Source: Terriglobia bacterium (GTDB lineage Bacteria; Acidobacteriota; Terriglobia; Terriglobales; Acidobacteriaceae). Taken from it: DNA of 64,000 nucleotides. Positions 23,577-33,811 of this stretch are shown here, piece by piece. The position numbers and the translations under genes are program-made. The DNA is taken from the NCBI GenBank assembly GCA_020072645.1, contig JAIQGK010000001.1:124001-188000 (forward strand). Reading direction: 5' to 3'. The notes beneath the pieces were generated by a model. It searched no databases. It was not told the origin of the DNA and worked only from the letters and a program-made list of their open reading frames with translations. Every line of letters begins with the position of its first letter. Positions within the stretch are counted from its first letter, which is position 1.

Positions 23577-26372
23577 ATGGCTATCAGCAACATCACTGTG
23601 CGCGGCGCTCGCCAGCACAATTTGAAAAACATTTCGGTTGAAATCCCGCGCAATACTTTAACGGTAATCACGGGGCTTAGCGGTTCGGGCAAATCGTCGC
23701 TCGCTTTTGACACTATTTATGCCGAAGGCCAGCGCCGCTATGTGGAAACGCTCTCCGCATACGCGCGCCAGTTTCTCGACCAGATGGAGCGTCCGGACGT
23801 GGATTCCATTGATGGCCTGAGTCCGGCAATCTCCATTGAGCAGAAGACTACCTCACGCAGCCCGCGCTCTACAGTCGGAACAATCACTGAGATTTACGAT
23901 TATTTACGCCTGCTATACGCTTCGGTCGGCGTCCCGCATTGCCCAAAATGCGATAAGCCGATCAGTCGCCAGACGTCTGACCAGATTGTGCAACGCGTGA
24001 TGCAGCTGAAAGCCGAAGATCGCGTGATGATCATGGCGCCGCTGGTTCGGGGACGCAAAGGCGAGTTTAAGGAAGAACTGGCAAAGCTGGCGCAACACGG
24101 ATTCGTGCGTGCCCGCATTGATGGTGAGCTTCGCCACCTGGATGAAGAATTGGATGAGATCCAGCTCGACAAGCGCAAGAACCACACTATTGAAGTTGTG
24201 ATTGACCGCTTGCTGGTGAAGTCTGGGATTGAAAAGCGCCTGGAACAATCCGTGGCTACGGCCATGAAGCTGGGTAAAGGACTGGTTCAGGTCGCGGTGG
24301 TGAATGGTGAAGAGCATCTTTATTCGGCGCGCATGGCCTGTCCCGATTGCGGCATCAATATTCCTTCACTGGAGCCACGCTCATTTTCTTTTAACAGCGT
24401 CTATGGCGCGTGCCCGGAATGTAACGGTCTGGGCAGCAAGTATGATTTTGATCCGGCCAAGATCATTGTGGACTGGTCCAAACCGCTGCTGGATGGCGCA
24501 CTCGGTCCCGGATCGGGATCGTCTTATCTTCAGCGGATGGTCGATATTGTTGCCGCCGCGTACAAACTGGACATCGCGACACCGTTTGAGAAGTTTCCGC
24601 CGAAAATCCAAAGCCTGCTGCTGTACGGGCCGGATGAAAAAGAAGCTCCGCGCCTGGGCTTTCGCGGCGTGCTTGGTTTCCTGAAGCAGAACCTGGAAGA
24701 ATCGACATCAGAAAGCTATCGCGAGTGGATGTTGAGTTACATGTCCGCGACAAAGTGCCCTGTCTGCCAGGGCAAGCGGCTGCGTCCGGAAAGCATTGGG
24801 GTAAAAGTAAATGGCTTGTCGATTTCAGACTTCACTGCCCTTCCGGTTTCGCGTTCAGTGGACGTGGCAGCCAAGATCACTCTGACTGACCGGGAACGGC
24901 TGATTGCCGGCCGTGTACTGCATGAGATCAGCGAGCGGCTCCAGTTTCTGCATGCCGTGGGGCTGGGGTATATATCGCTGGATCGCTCGGCGGCAACGCT
25001 TTCCGGCGGAGAAGGCCAGCGCATCCGGCTGGCGACACAGATTGGATCAAAGCTGCGCGGAGTGCTCTACGTTCTCGACGAGCCTTCCATCGGCCTGCAC
25101 CATCGCGATAATAATCGGCTTTTGCAGGCGCTGGAGCATTTGCGCGATTTGGGAAACACAGTGCTGGTGGTGGAGCATGATGAAGAAACCATTCGTCGCG
25201 CTGATTACGTAATTGATCTTGGTCCGGGGGCCGGATTGCTGGGCGGAGGTGTAGTGGCTTCCGGCACTCCCGCGCAGATTATGGAGCAGGCTGGATCGCT
25301 TACAGGTCAGTACATCTCCGGACAAAAAAATATTGCTGCGCGTTTTGAGCCGCGGGCCACAAATGGCAAAGCCGTTACGGTACTGGGCGCCAAAGCCAAT
25401 AATTTGCGCAGCGTTGATGTCACCTTTCCGCTGGGTGCAATCACGGTTGTCACCGGCGTTTCCGGGTCGGGAAAATCCACGCTGGTGAATGACATTCTTT
25501 ATAAAGCGCTGGCCAAGGCCTTGTATCGATCGCGGGAGGAGCCCGGCGCGCACAAGGCAATCTCCGGCGCGGAGCACATTGATAAAGTCATCCGCATCGA
25601 TCAATCGCCCATTGGCCGGACACCGCGTTCAAACCCTGCGACATATACCGGAGTGTTCACGCACATCCGCGATCTTTACGCGATGTTGCCGGAGTCGCGC
25701 GAACGCGGCTACAAGGCGGGACGTTTTTCTTTCAACGTCTCAGGCGGACGCTGCGAGCACTGCCAGGGTGAGGGCGAGCGCCGCATCGAGATGAACTTTA
25801 TGCCGGACGTTTACGTCCTGTGCGAGGTCTGTGGCGGCCATCGCTATAACCATGAGACGCTGGCAGTGCGGTTCAAAGGAAAATCTATCGCCGATCTGCT
25901 GGAAACCGCTGTCTCAGACGCGCTGCCGATCTTGGAAGACATTCCGCAAATCCGGCAGAAATTGCAAACCCTGGTAGATGTGGGGCTCGGTTATATCAAG
26001 CTGGGTCAATCCGCTGTCACGCTTTCCGGCGGCGAAGCCCAGCGCATGAAGCTGGCCAAGGAGCTTTCCAAGCGGCAGACCGGGCGAACTCTCTATCTCC
26101 TGGACGAGCCAACCACCGGCCTGCATTTTGAAGATGTTAGCAAGCTCCTGGAAGTCATCCACCGCCTTACTGACCTGGGAAATTCGGTGGTGATCATTGA
26201 GCATAATCTTGATGTCATCCGTAATGCGGACTGGATCGTTGATCTGGGACCAGAGGGTGGAGAGGATGGTGGGCGAGTGGTGGCACAGGGAACGCCGGAC
26301 CAAGTTTCCAGAATCAAGAAATCTTATACCGGTCAGGCCTTAACAGAATACGGAAACAGATCGCTTAAGTGA
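23577..26372 (+). CDS. uvrA: UvrABC excinuclease subunit A
   Basis: UvrA is the damage-sensing ATPase of nucleotide excision repair and loads UvrB on DNA. The protein is 931 aa, normal length. It has the first Walker A loop [22 protein letters not shown], two ABC signatures ([12 protein letters not shown] and [12 protein letters not shown]), a second Walker [12 protein letters not shown], and zinc-binding CxxC pairs near residues 120, 260 and 735. I chose the ATG at 23577 because it begins the conserved [16 protein letters not shown] block. It is a single-gene unit. Confidence 0.97.
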   Translation: MAISNITVRGARQHNLKNISVEIPRNTLTVITGLSGSGKSSLAFDTIYAEGQRRYVETLSAYARQFLDQMERPDVDSIDGLSPAISIEQKTTSRSPRSTVGTITEIYDYLRLLYASVGVPHCPKCDKPISRQTSDQIVQRVMQLKAEDRVMIMAPLVRGRKGEFKEELAKLAQHGFVRARIDGELRHLDEELDEIQLDKRKNHTIEVVIDRLLVKSGIEKRLEQSVATAMKLGKGLVQVAVVNGEEHLYSARMACPDCGINIPSLEPRSFSFNSVYGACPECNGLGSKYDFDPAKIIVDWSKPLLDGALGPGSGSSYLQRMVDIVAAAYKLDIATPFEKFPPKIQSLLLYGPDEKEAPRLGFRGVLGFLKQNLEESTSESYREWMLSYMSATKCPVCQGKRLRPESIGVKVNGLSISDFTALPVSRSVDVAAKITLTDRERLIAGRVLHEISERLQFLHAVGLGYISLDRSAATLSGGEGQRIRLATQIGSKLRGVLYVLDEPSIGLHHRDNNRLLQALEHLRDLGNTVLVVEHDEETIRRADYVIDLGPGAGLLGGGVVASGTPAQIMEQAGSLTGQYISGQKNIAARFEPRATNGKAVTVLGAKANNLRSVDVTFPLGAITVVTGVSGSGKSTLVNDILYKALAKALYRSREEPGAHKAISGAEHIDKVIRIDQSPIGRTPRSNPATYTGVFTHIRDLYAMLPESRERGYKAGRFSFNVSGGRCEHCQGEGERRIEMNFMPDVYVLCEVCGGHRYNHETLAVRFKGKSIADLLETAVSDALPILEDIPQIRQKLQTLVDVGLGYIKLGQSAVTLSGGEAQRMKLAKELSKRQTGRTLYLLDEPTTGLHFEDVSKLLEVIHRLTDLGNSVVIIEHNLDVIRNADWIVDLGPEGGEDGGRVVAQGTPDQVSRIKKSYTGQALTEYGNRSLK

Positions 26373-26494
26373 TTGATTTTAAAAGTATTATATGATTCTG
26401 TTCCAGATTCGTAAACTAAACATAAAAGTTATCTCATGATTAATTTAATCAAGTAGAGTGCTTTCAACCTTCTCCTTATACCTGGGCACAATCG

Positions 26495-26536
26495 AGGGGT
26501 AGCGGCTTTGGCTTCCAATGTTCAAACGCTACCCCT
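26495..26536 (+). terminator. Candidate terminator hairpin downstream of uvrA
   Basis: AGGGGTAGCG pairs with CGCTACCCCT across a 22-base loop. TTTAG then TCTTTTC follow. The stem is perfect but the U-tract is weak, so it could also be an attenuator for the next gene. Confidence 0.4.
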
Positions 26537-26571
26537 TTAGTCTTTTCTGAGAAAACTCTCAATGGTGTACA

Positions 26572-27432
26572 TTGGAATTTAAGGACTCATTCCTCAATCC
26601 TGTGCATTCATTCGATCCCATTTCGCAGGCCGACCCCATGCCGCCGTTGGCGATAGAGCCTTTGCAAGCTGCTGAACCGGCAAAAACAGAAATTGATCTT
26701 CTTGATGTCCTGCTGGTGGGCGTGGCCATGGCCGTCGCCTTTGTCGTTTTTGGCACTATGGCGGCGACCATTTTCCTTCTTACCCATCGGTCTCCCGGCC
26801 TGAACCCCAAAGTGCTGGAAGATGCCATGACCAGGAATGCATTTTTCATTGTGCCCACGCAATTTGTGATTTATGTGGCAATTATTGGCTTCATGGCGGT
26901 ACTGGTCTGGGTACGCCATAAAAATTCACTAGCTGAAGCTGTCCACTGGAACTTGCCTGCGCGCAGACGCGTTTGGGGGCTTGCGCTGATAACAGGAACA
27001 GCCCTGGCTTTTATTTCTGACATTGGCGAAGTTGTGCTCCATCGCTGGATACCGGACTCACTGCCTATCACCGAGTTTTTCAAAGACCGTCCGTCAGCCT
27101 TGCTGCTGGGGGCATTTGGGATTCTGGTGGCGCCGCTTATGGAAGAACTGCTTTTTCGCGGCTTTTTGTATCCTGCGCTGGCCCGATGGACAGGCACAAC
27201 TGCGTCACTCATTATTACCGCATCGGCATTTACCCTGCTTCATGGGGCACAGCTGGGCTATTCCTGGGCTCCGTTGCTGCTGATTTTTGTGGTTGGCTTC
27301 ACGCTCACGCTCACCAGGATTCGGACCAACTCAGTGGCTACGTGCGTCATCGTCCATATGACTTATAATTTTGTCCTGTTGCTGCAAACCTATATTGCCA
27401 CGCACGGATTCCGCCAGATGCAAGGAATCTAA
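26572..27432 (+). CDS. CPBP-family intramembrane metalloprotease
   Basis: The protein is up to 286 aa with about seven membrane helices. It carries the three CPBP/Rce1 motifs: EELLFRGFLYPAL (EExxxR), FTLLHGAQLG (FxxxH) and HMTYN (HxxxN). Such proteins cleave membrane substrates or modify prenylated or bacteriocin-like peptides; the substrate here is unknown. The start is uncertain. A TTG at 26572 gives the longest form, and an ATG at 26638 is an alternative that still precedes the first helix. pyrE follows 29 bp later. Confidence 0.85.
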   Translation: MEFKDSFLNPVHSFDPISQADPMPPLAIEPLQAAEPAKTEIDLLDVLLVGVAMAVAFVVFGTMAATIFLLTHRSPGLNPKVLEDAMTRNAFFIVPTQFVIYVAIIGFMAVLVWVRHKNSLAEAVHWNLPARRRVWGLALITGTALAFISDIGEVVLHRWIPDSLPITEFFKDRPSALLLGAFGILVAPLMEELLFRGFLYPALARWTGTTASLIITASAFTLLHGAQLGYSWAPLLLIFVVGFTLTLTRIRTNSVATCVIVHMTYNFVLLLQTYIATHGFRQMQGI

Positions 27433-27460
27433 GCCGGAAATAAGTTAATCTTAAAAACCT

Positions 27461-28036
27461 ATGTCTTCTGCGCGCGACCAACTTCTTGAGTTGCTGGCTA
27501 CAAACTCTTTCCGTCTGGGTGAATTCACGCTCTCTTCCGGCGCCAAGAGTGACTACTACATTGATTGCCGTACCACCACGCTTCATGCCCGCGGCGCGGA
27601 ACTCACTGGGCGCGTCTTCCTTGATCTTATTCAGCAGCACGGCTGGAAACCGCAAGCCGTGGGCGGACTCACGATGGGCGCCGACCCAATTGTCGTGGCG
27701 ACGTCAGTCATCAGCTCGCAGGCTGGCGCTCCGATCCATGGTTTTCTAGTGCGCAAAGCGGAGAAAGCGCACGGCATGGGACGCCGCATAGAGGGTTTTC
27801 AGGAAAAAGGCGCGCGCGTTGTCATTGTGGATGACGTCTGTACCACCGGCGGTTCCACGATCCAGGCGACTGAAGCCGCGCGCGAATTCGGCTTCAACGT
27901 CGTCGGCGTAGCTTGTCTGGTTGAACGCCTTGAAGCCGGCGGTCGGCCTGCGGTGGAGAAATCAGCCGCGCCGGCAAAATTCATTTCGATTTTCACTTCA
28001 GACGACGTGAAGGTCGAGCACCTTAAACTGAAATAA
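27461..28036 (+). CDS. pyrE: Orotate phosphoribosyltransferase
   Basis: This enzyme joins orotate with PRPP to give orotidine monophosphate in pyrimidine synthesis. The 191-aa protein has the flexible-loop region FLVRKAEKAHGMG and the PRPP-binding motif VVIVDDVCTTGGST (about residues 122-136). FTLSSGAKSDYYIDCR near residue 25 is also typical. It is close behind the CPBP gene and may share its transcript. No other pyr gene is adjacent. Confidence 0.94.
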   Translation: MSSARDQLLELLATNSFRLGEFTLSSGAKSDYYIDCRTTTLHARGAELTGRVFLDLIQQHGWKPQAVGGLTMGADPIVVATSVISSQAGAPIHGFLVRKAEKAHGMGRRIEGFQEKGARVVIVDDVCTTGGSTIQATEAAREFGFNVVGVACLVERLEAGGRPAVEKSAAPAKFISIFTSDDVKVEHLKLK

Positions 28037-28041
28037 AACCT

Positions 28042-28150
28042 CGCCACTGATGACACGGATCACACTGATTTCCATGGATGATTCCGTTGCATGTACGGTC
28101 TCAACTGCGTATTCAATCCGTTAAATCCGTGTTTAGCCGTGGTAAGGTTT
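28042..28150. repeat. CACGGAT-type intergenic repeat cluster
   Basis: TGATGACACGGATCACACTG and later AATCCGTTAAATCCGTGTTT-like pieces form an imperfect inverted arrangement between the convergent pyrE and ribBA genes. This resembles other dispersed intergenic repeats of the genome, and only this copy is in the window. Confidence 0.45.
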
Positions 28151-28181
28151 GTTTTTTTAGGATATCGCTAAACAGGTGCGC

Positions 28182-29327
28182 TCACTTTGTTGCGGACTTT
28201 AATGTCGGCACTGGCACCTGCTCAACAATTCTGATTCCAAAGCCTTCCAGCGCAGCCACGCGCTTGGGATGGTTGGTAAGCAGGCGGATGGAACGGATGT
28301 TCAGGCCGGAAAGAATCTGCGCTCCCACACCAATATCGCGCTGCGTTTTTCTCTGATGCGCTGGGGCAGAGCGCGGCTCACGATGGAACACCAGCCGTTT
28401 TTCCTCGTCCACGTTGAAGCCTTTGGAAGTCTGGTGCAGGTAGATCAGTGCCCCGGTCCCTTCGAGTGCAATCATTTCCAATGAGCGATCAAGGACCTGT
28501 TGGCAATCGCAAAGCGATCCGCCAAAAACATCTCCCGCCAGGCAATGCGAATGCATGCGCACCAGCACAGGGCCGGTGCCGCGTTCCACGTCGCCTTTTA
28601 CCAGGGCAACGTGCGATTCGCCGTCGAGCTGGTTTTCAAACGCGATCATCCTGAACTCGCCGTGACGCGTCGGGAGCATGGCCTCGCCCACTCTGGCCAC
28701 GTGGCTCTCCGTTTCCATGCGATAGCGAATCATCTCCGCCACCGTAAGCATTTTCAGGTTGTGCGTCTTGCAGAATTCAGTAAGATCAGGCACGCGCGCC
28801 ATGGTGCCGTCTTCATTCATGATCTCGCAGATCACGCCCGCGGGAATCATTCCGGCCATACGCGCCAGATCGACAGAGGCTTCTGTCTGTCCGGCCCTAA
28901 CGAGTACGCCGCCTTTGCGCGCCGCAAGAGGGAAGACGTGTCCCGGTCGCACCAGGTCAGCCGCCCGGCTTGCCGGATCAATGGCAACTTGAATCGTGCG
29001 TGCGCGATCATGGGCTGAAATTCCGGTCGTGACACCTTCACGCGCCTCGACACTTTCATAGAAGGCCGTTCCGTAGGGCGACGTATTTTCGCGCGTCATG
29101 GGCCCGATGCGCAGATAATCCAGCCGTTCCGGCGTCATGGCAAGGCAGATCAGTCCGCGCCCGAACTTGGCCATAAAGTTGATGGCTTCTGGGGTGATCT
29201 TCTCGGCCGCCATGGTGAGGTCGCCTTCATTTTCGCGGTCTTCATCGTCCACAACCACGATCATCCGCCCGGCGCGGATCTCTTCGATAGCCGTGGGAAC
29301 ATCGGTAAATGCGGCGGAAAAAGGCAT
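28182..29327 (-). CDS. ribBA: Bifunctional DHBP synthase / GTP cyclohydrolase II
   Basis: The protein supplies both branches of riboflavin synthesis. Residues 1 to about 205 are 3,4-dihydroxy-2-butanone-4-phosphate synthase with [11 protein letters not shown] and [15 protein letters not shown]. Residues about 206-381 are GTP cyclohydrolase II with the zinc cysteines in [16 protein letters not shown] and the later [23 protein letters not shown] chose the ATG at 29327 since the DHBP synthase fold begins there. No FMN riboswitch is recognisable upstream. Confidence 0.94.
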   Translation of the reverse strand: MPFSAAFTDVPTAIEEIRAGRMIVVVDDEDRENEGDLTMAAEKITPEAINFMAKFGRGLICLAMTPERLDYLRIGPMTRENTSPYGTAFYESVEAREGVTTGISAHDRARTIQVAIDPASRAADLVRPGHVFPLAARKGGVLVRAGQTEASVDLARMAGMIPAGVICEIMNEDGTMARVPDLTEFCKTHNLKMLTVAEMIRYRMETESHVARVGEAMLPTRHGEFRMIAFENQLDGESHVALVKGDVERGTGPVLVRMHSHCLAGDVFGGSLCDCQQVLDRSLEMIALEGTGALIYLHQTSKGFNVDEEKRLVFHREPRSAPAHQRKTQRDIGVGAQILSGLNIRSIRLLTNHPKRVAALEGFGIRIVEQVPVPTLKSATK

Positions 29328-29403
29328 GGGAACTATAGCCAAATTGTAGCAAACTCGAAATTGTTCCGGACTTGGCAAACATGTTCCGATTTGGAATCGG
29401 ATG

Positions 29404-29450
29404 ACCTTCAATTTTGGCAATCTTTGGCAATTTCGGCGATTTTGGCAATG
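29404..29450. repeat. TTTGGCAAT short tandem-like repeat
   Basis: ATTTTGGCAATC, TTTGGCAATTT and TTTTGGCAATGG occur within 47 bp, interrupted by CGGCGA. They lie between ribBA and the divergent gene at 29476 and supply its probable -35 (TTGGCA). Confidence 0.5.
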
Positions 29451-29469
29451 GCCCGAATGGGCTTACAAT
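29442..29469 (+). promoter_or_regulatory. Promoter of the gene at 29476, probably leaderless
   Basis: TTGGCA (29442-29447) and TACAAT (29464-29469) are 16 bp apart. The ATG lies 6 bp past the -10 box, so transcription would begin at about the start codon. No Shine-Dalgarno site is present. Confidence 0.55.
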
Positions 29470-29475
29470 CTTGTT

Positions 29476-29793
29476 ATGGCAAAGGCAAAATCCACGCCCG
29501 AACCCTTTGAAGTTGCTTGCCCCTGCTGCAACGCCGTACTGAAGGTCGATCCTGACACCAAGGCCGTGATATCGCACGTTGCCGCCGTGAAGCCCAAAAC
29601 GTTCAATGATTTTGAGGCTGCCGCCAAAGCCATGCGTGAGCAGGAAGGCCGCAAGGAATCCATCTTCCGCCAGGCCGTAGATGCGCAGAAGAACAATGCC
29701 AGCCTGCTGGAAAAGAAATTCCAGGAAGCCGTGAAGAAGGCCAAAGAGACGCCCGACGAAGGCCGCCCGCTGCGCGACTTTGACCTGGACTAG
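29476..29793 (+). CDS. Small CxxC protein of unknown function
   Basis: The 105-aa protein has CPCCNAVLKVDPDTKAVI near residues 14-30, which looks like half of a zinc knuckle, then a Lys/Glu-rich helical region (about 50-95) of coiled-coil character. I chose the ATG at 29476 because the promoter sits just upstream. The glycerophosphodiesterase gene follows 9 bp later, so the two are probably co-transcribed. Confidence 0.75.
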   Translation: MAKAKSTPEPFEVACPCCNAVLKVDPDTKAVISHVAAVKPKTFNDFEAAAKAMREQEGRKESIFRQAVDAQKNNASLLEKKFQEAVKKAKETPDEGRPLRDFDLD

Positions 29794-29802
29794 CTGACAG
29801 CT

Positions 29803-30483
29803 TTGCCCGCCAAACTCTTACTGCTCGGACATCGCGGCGCCCGGCTTTACGCACCGGAAAACACCATACCCGCTTTCGACCTCTGCCTCAAGCATGGCGC
29901 AGATGGTTTTGAGTTCGATGTCCGCTGCACCCGCAACAAAGAGTCCATTATTTGCCATGATAGAAAATTCAACCGCATTGCGGTGCGCACGCGGACACTC
30001 GAACAGATCCATGCAAAATGCTCGGTCGATGGCAGGCCGCCGTGTCTTGAAGACGTTCTTGAACTCTACTCTCGCAAGGCCTTCCTGAATATTGAAGTGA
30101 AGGTGCGCGGCATGGAGCAGGTAGTGCTTGACGCGGTCAAGCGCTTTCCTCCGCAGCGTGGATACTTTATCTCCTCGTTCCTACCCAGCGTCGTGCGCAA
30201 GCTCCATGCGCTGGATCGTTCGCTGGTTCTGGGAGCGATTTCCAAGTCTTATTGGCACCTGCGGCGGTGGAAGGGGCTGCCCGTCAGCTATGTGGTGCCC
30301 CACTACACATTGCTCACCCCAAAGCTGGTAGACGAGCTGCACGCCGCCAGCAAAACCGTGGTCACCTGGACCGTCAATGATCCGCGAAAAATGTTGCAAG
30401 CCGCTGAGATGGGAGTGGACGGAATCATCTCAGACGATACCAAGTTGCTCGTAGAGACATTCATAAGAAAATCTGTGCGTTGA
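29803..30483 (+). CDS. ugpQ: Glycerophosphodiester phosphodiesterase
   Basis: This enzyme hydrolyses glycerophosphodiesters to glycerol 3-phosphate and an alcohol. The 226-aa protein has the family signature LGHRGARLYAPENTIPAF (about residues 8-25), then GADGFEFDVRCT with the metal-binding Glu and Asp, and later NIEVKVRG. There is no signal peptide, so it acts in the cytoplasm. The start is a TTG only 9 bp after the upstream stop. It has no good Shine-Dalgarno site, so translational coupling is likely. Confidence 0.88.
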   Translation: MPAKLLLLGHRGARLYAPENTIPAFDLCLKHGADGFEFDVRCTRNKESIICHDRKFNRIAVRTRTLEQIHAKCSVDGRPPCLEDVLELYSRKAFLNIEVKVRGMEQVVLDAVKRFPPQRGYFISSFLPSVVRKLHALDRSLVLGAISKSYWHLRRWKGLPVSYVVPHYTLLTPKLVDELHAASKTVVTWTVNDPRKMLQAAEMGVDGIISDDTKLLVETFIRKSVR

Positions 30484-30591
30484 TCTACAAACCGGCTCAT
30501 CGTACGCATTAAATAAATGGCGGCGAGGCCGACTTGCGCGCCGAGCCGCTGCTTCAGGAGCCGAAGCAGAGTCGCGGTACAGAATGAGCTG

Positions 30592-30614
30592 GAGCGGTTT
30601 GGAGCGGAGCGACA
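30592..30614. repeat. 23-bp repeat, second copy
   Basis: This is identical to 113..135 upstream of aroF. Here it lies between the convergent ugpQ and aceA genes. Confidence 0.7.
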
Positions 30615-30631
30615 TAGAAAAGCAGCGACCA

Positions 30632-30668
30632 TAAAAAAATACCTTCCTGCCGGGCCACGACAGGAAGG
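30632..30668 (-). terminator. Rho-independent terminator of aceA
   Basis: On the minus strand CCTTCCTG pairs with CAGGAAGG and is followed by a T-run (seven As on the plus strand at 30633-30639). It lies 24 bp beyond the aceA stop. Confidence 0.85.
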
Positions 30669-30691
30669 CCAAGTCACCTCAATGGATACAA

Positions 30692-32002
30692 CTAAGCAGC
30701 AGGCTTAAGAGCAGGCGCAGCTGCAGGCTCAATGAATTGCTCCGTCTCCGTCGATCCCTCCATTGCCGTTGTGGACGACTGTCCACTGGCAATGGTTTGG
30801 GCAACTTCGTCAAAATATCCGGTGCCGACAAATCTCTGGTGCCGGACCGCCGTATAACCTTTATCCGCGCTCTTGAATTCTTTTTCCTGGAGCCGCGAAT
30901 AGGCCGTCATGCCTTCACGCGCGTAGCCATGCGCAAGTTCAAACATGCTGTAATTCAAAGCGTGGAAGCCGGCCAGCGTAACGAACTGGAACTTGTATCC
31001 CATCGCGGCCAGCTCAGTCTGGAATTTGGCAATGGTGGCTTCGTCCAGCTTCTTCTTCCAGTGGAAAGAAGGCGAGCAGTTGTACGCCAGCAGCTTGCCG
31101 GGGAACTTTTCATGGATGGCTTCAGCAAATCGCCGCGCTTCTTCAATGTTCGGCTCTGATGTTTCACACCAGATCATGTCAGCATAGGGCGCGTAGATCA
31201 GGCCGCGGGCAATCGCCGCGTCAATCCCGCCCTTGAAGCCAAGGTACCCTTCAGGAGTGCGTTCGCCTGTCAGGAATTCCACGTCGCGCAGGTCGCTGTC
31301 TGAAGTGATCAATTTTGCGCCATTCGCGTCTGTGCGGGCGATCAGGATCGTCGGTACGCCCTGAATATCGGCCGCCAGCCGTGCTGCCACCAACTTCTGC
31401 ACGAACTCCTGTGCGGGAACGAGCACCTTGCCGCCCATGTGTCCACATTTTTTTGCCGATGCCAACTGGTCTTCAAAATGGACCGCTGCCGCGCCTGCCT
31501 CGATCATCGACTTCATCAGTTCAAACGCGTTCAGGTTGCCGCCAAATCCCGCTTCCGCGTCGGCCACGATCGGCGCAAACCAGTACATTCCGTTCTTGCC
31601 TTCGGCATGATGCATTTGGTCAGCGCGCAGGAAAGCATTGTTAATCTCTTTCACCACGTTGGGAACGCTGTTGCAGGGATACAGGCTCTGGTCGGGATAC
31701 ATTTGCCCAGCCAGATTGGCGTCGCCTGCCACCTGCCAGCCGCTCAGGTAGATGGCTTTTAGCCCGGCAAGCACTTGCTGCACGGCCTGATTGCCGGTCA
31801 TTGCGCCCAGCGCTTTTATGTAAGGTTCTGAGTGGAGCATGTCCCAGAGGCGCAGCGATCCCAGACATGCGAGCGTGTGTTCAATCTGCACGGTTCCGCG
31901 CAGCCGCACTACGTCTTTGGCCGAGTAAGGCCGTTCAATGCCCGTCCAGCGGGGATCTTGTATCCATCTTTCCTGTAAGCGTTGTTCTGGGGTCTGTCTC
32001 AC
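30692..32002 (-). CDS. aceA: Isocitrate lyase
   Basis: This enzyme splits isocitrate into glyoxylate and succinate, the first step of the glyoxylate shunt used on acetate and fatty acids. The 436-aa protein has the catalytic [10 protein letters not shown] motif, EDQLASA just before it, and the metal-binding [15 protein letters not shown] region. I chose the GTG at 32002 because GGAGGC lies 6 bp upstream, which rules out the longer ATG form. Malate synthase is not in the window. A TPR/HTH gene is transcribed divergently. Confidence 0.95.
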   Translation of the reverse strand: MRQTPEQRLQERWIQDPRWTGIERPYSAKDVVRLRGTVQIEHTLACLGSLRLWDMLHSEPYIKALGAMTGNQAVQQVLAGLKAIYLSGWQVAGDANLAGQMYPDQSLYPCNSVPNVVKEINNAFLRADQMHHAEGKNGMYWFAPIVADAEAGFGGNLNAFELMKSMIEAGAAAVHFEDQLASAKKCGHMGGKVLVPAQEFVQKLVAARLAADIQGVPTILIARTDANGAKLITSDSDLRDVEFLTGERTPEGYLGFKGGIDAAIARGLIYAPYADMIWCETSEPNIEEARRFAEAIHEKFPGKLLAYNCSPSFHWKKKLDEATIAKFQTELAAMGYKFQFVTLAGFHALNYSMFELAHGYAREGMTAYSRLQEKEFKSADKGYTAVRHQRFVGTGYFDEVAQTIASGQSSTTAMEGSTETEQFIEPAAAPALKPAA

Positions 32003-32155
32003 GGTGAAGCCTCCGAATTGTCTGTCTATAATGGCGCGGCAGAAAAGAAAACTTTCTTTCCGCCGCACCCATTAGATGCGGGTGCAGCCCGGGTTGCAAA
32101 CCAACTCGTCCGATTCGGACGACCTGGACAAAAAAGTGCTATCATTCTCAACACT
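32003..32155. promoter_or_regulatory. Divergent promoter region of aceA and the TPR/HTH gene
   Basis: These ~150 bp separate the GTG start of aceA from the likely GTG start of the TPR gene. No strong boxes are certain. A shared regulatory region is inferred from the divergent layout. Confidence 0.4.
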
Positions 32156-33802
32156 GTGGCCACATCCCGGCTCAACAAAAAGCAGAATTCTGGCGTGCCC
32201 CGCCAGCTTCTCCAGGACTTGAAACACAACCTGGTGATGCGCCACGTATCCAGCGGTATTGAATTGCTGGACCGCCATGAGCACCTCTTTGCTGCTGTTG
32301 GCCCGGATATGCCGAATGCCGCCGCTTTTGTCGGCTGTCTTGCTCAGTGGGTTGATATCGGCTATGGCGAGCCTGCTTTGATTGAGCAAGTTCTTGCGCG
32401 GTTTCCGCGGGAAAAGCGCGCACATCTCTCCGTTAGCGACTATCTTCAACTTCGCATGGCGGAAGGACTGCTCGCGCTTCTGCGTGACAATCCTGATGAT
32501 GCGTTGCGGCAGTTCGACCTGGTGCTTTCCATGCAGGACGAGATTGAAGACAAAGAAGTGGTGGCAATCGCCCACTTCTGGAATGCGCGCTGCCACCGCA
32601 AGAAGGGCGAGTATGATGAGGCGCTGAAGCGCGCCGGAGTCGGACGCGAACTGGCACAGGTGCTGGGTTTCCCTAATATGGCAGCCGTCATGCGCGTCCT
32701 GGAAAGCTGGCTGTTATTCCAGAAAGGGCAATTTCGCGAAGCTTCGCGCATTTTGGACCAGGCCGAAGCAGCGCTCCGCAACAGCGACGATCACATCACG
32801 CTGGGCAATATTTATTCCGCGCATGGCCGCATGGTGCGGCGCCAGGGACATTATCAGGAAGCGCTGAAATTCTTTTCCCGCGCCATTGAGCATTTCCAGA
32901 AAACAAATCCTCACCACAGGAATTTGGCTCGCACACTTACGAACATCGCATATGTGCAGAGACTGGTGGCGGTGCAGATGGGCAAGCAGATTGATGCGGA
33001 AAGAGAACGCCGCCAGGGCACAAAGACAGTCGCCAGCCGCGACCAGAAGCAGACTCTCTTGCGTCAACATCAGGAGCTACGCACCAAAGCTTTTGCCAAT
33101 CTGGAGTTGGCAGAAGATATTTATCGCCACCACAATCATCATCATGGGATCGGCAGCGTGCTGGAAAATCGCGGGCTGCTCTATCTGGATGTGGGCGACC
33201 TTGATAATGCCAGCGCCCAGGCCGCGCAGGCATTTGAGCTGGGCAAGCAGGTCAATGATTCAATCCTGATGGCGCGCGCGCGGCTTTTGCAGTGCGAAGT
33301 GGAAAACGGGAAACTGGAAGAAGAGATTGAAGGCAGCACGCACACATGGGAGCATGCGCAGGCCGCCCGCGACTATGCCCGCGAAGCCGTGGAAGCCGCC
33401 AAGCACACGCAAAACCATCGTTTGCTGGCGCGCGCCTATATCTGGCGCGGCCTCACAGCTTGCCATCCTGCAATTCACGATACAGAGGACGCCAAGCGCT
33501 GCTGCGAACTCGCCAGCTCCTTTCTGAAAGCCGTGGATTATGACGATCTCTGGGAAGAACTTCAGATGCTCAAACAGAAAGTCATGCCTAAGGGCAGCAT
33601 CGATCCATTGTTGCGTGCATGGTCACAGGGAATTACCGGCGAGGAAACTTTCCAGGAATTGACTGAGCAGTTTGCGGAGATCGTGATTCCCAAAGTCTGG
33701 GAAAAAGAAGATAGAAAAGTTGCGCGCGTAGCCAAAAGACTGTCGGTGTCGCCCAAGAAGGTACGCCGGATATTGGCGCGGGCAGGGAAGAGAAAAAAGT
33801 AG
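32156..33802 (+). CDS. TPR-repeat protein with a C-terminal HTH, possible aceA regulator
   Basis: The protein is about 548 aa from the GTG at 32156; an upstream ATG would run into aceA and is less likely. Residues about 60-430 are helical TPR-like repeats (GHYQEALKFFSRAIEHFQ, GDLDNASAQAAQAFELG). The last ~30 residues, KVARVAKRLSVSPKKVRRILARAG, form a Fis-like HTH. TPR plus HTH and the divergent position beside aceA suggest a regulator of the glyoxylate shunt, but this is inference. The internal Arg/Gln-rich segment near 285-315 breaks the repeat pattern. Confidence 0.7.
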   Translation: MATSRLNKKQNSGVPRQLLQDLKHNLVMRHVSSGIELLDRHEHLFAAVGPDMPNAAAFVGCLAQWVDIGYGEPALIEQVLARFPREKRAHLSVSDYLQLRMAEGLLALLRDNPDDALRQFDLVLSMQDEIEDKEVVAIAHFWNARCHRKKGEYDEALKRAGVGRELAQVLGFPNMAAVMRVLESWLLFQKGQFREASRILDQAEAALRNSDDHITLGNIYSAHGRMVRRQGHYQEALKFFSRAIEHFQKTNPHHRNLARTLTNIAYVQRLVAVQMGKQIDAERERRQGTKTVASRDQKQTLLRQHQELRTKAFANLELAEDIYRHHNHHHGIGSVLENRGLLYLDVGDLDNASAQAAQAFELGKQVNDSILMARARLLQCEVENGKLEEEIEGSTHTWEHAQAARDYAREAVEAAKHTQNHRLLARAYIWRGLTACHPAIHDTEDAKRCCELASSFLKAVDYDDLWEELQMLKQKVMPKGSIDPLLRAWSQGITGEETFQELTEQFAEIVIPKVWEKEDRKVARVAKRLSVSPKKVRRILARAGKRKK

Positions 33803-33811
33803 ATTCCGCTC

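Noticed and set aside
29328-29475. Possible FMN riboswitch upstream of ribBA
   Set aside because: The conserved FMN aptamer blocks are not present. The region holds only TTTGGCAAT-type repeats and the promoter of the divergent gene.
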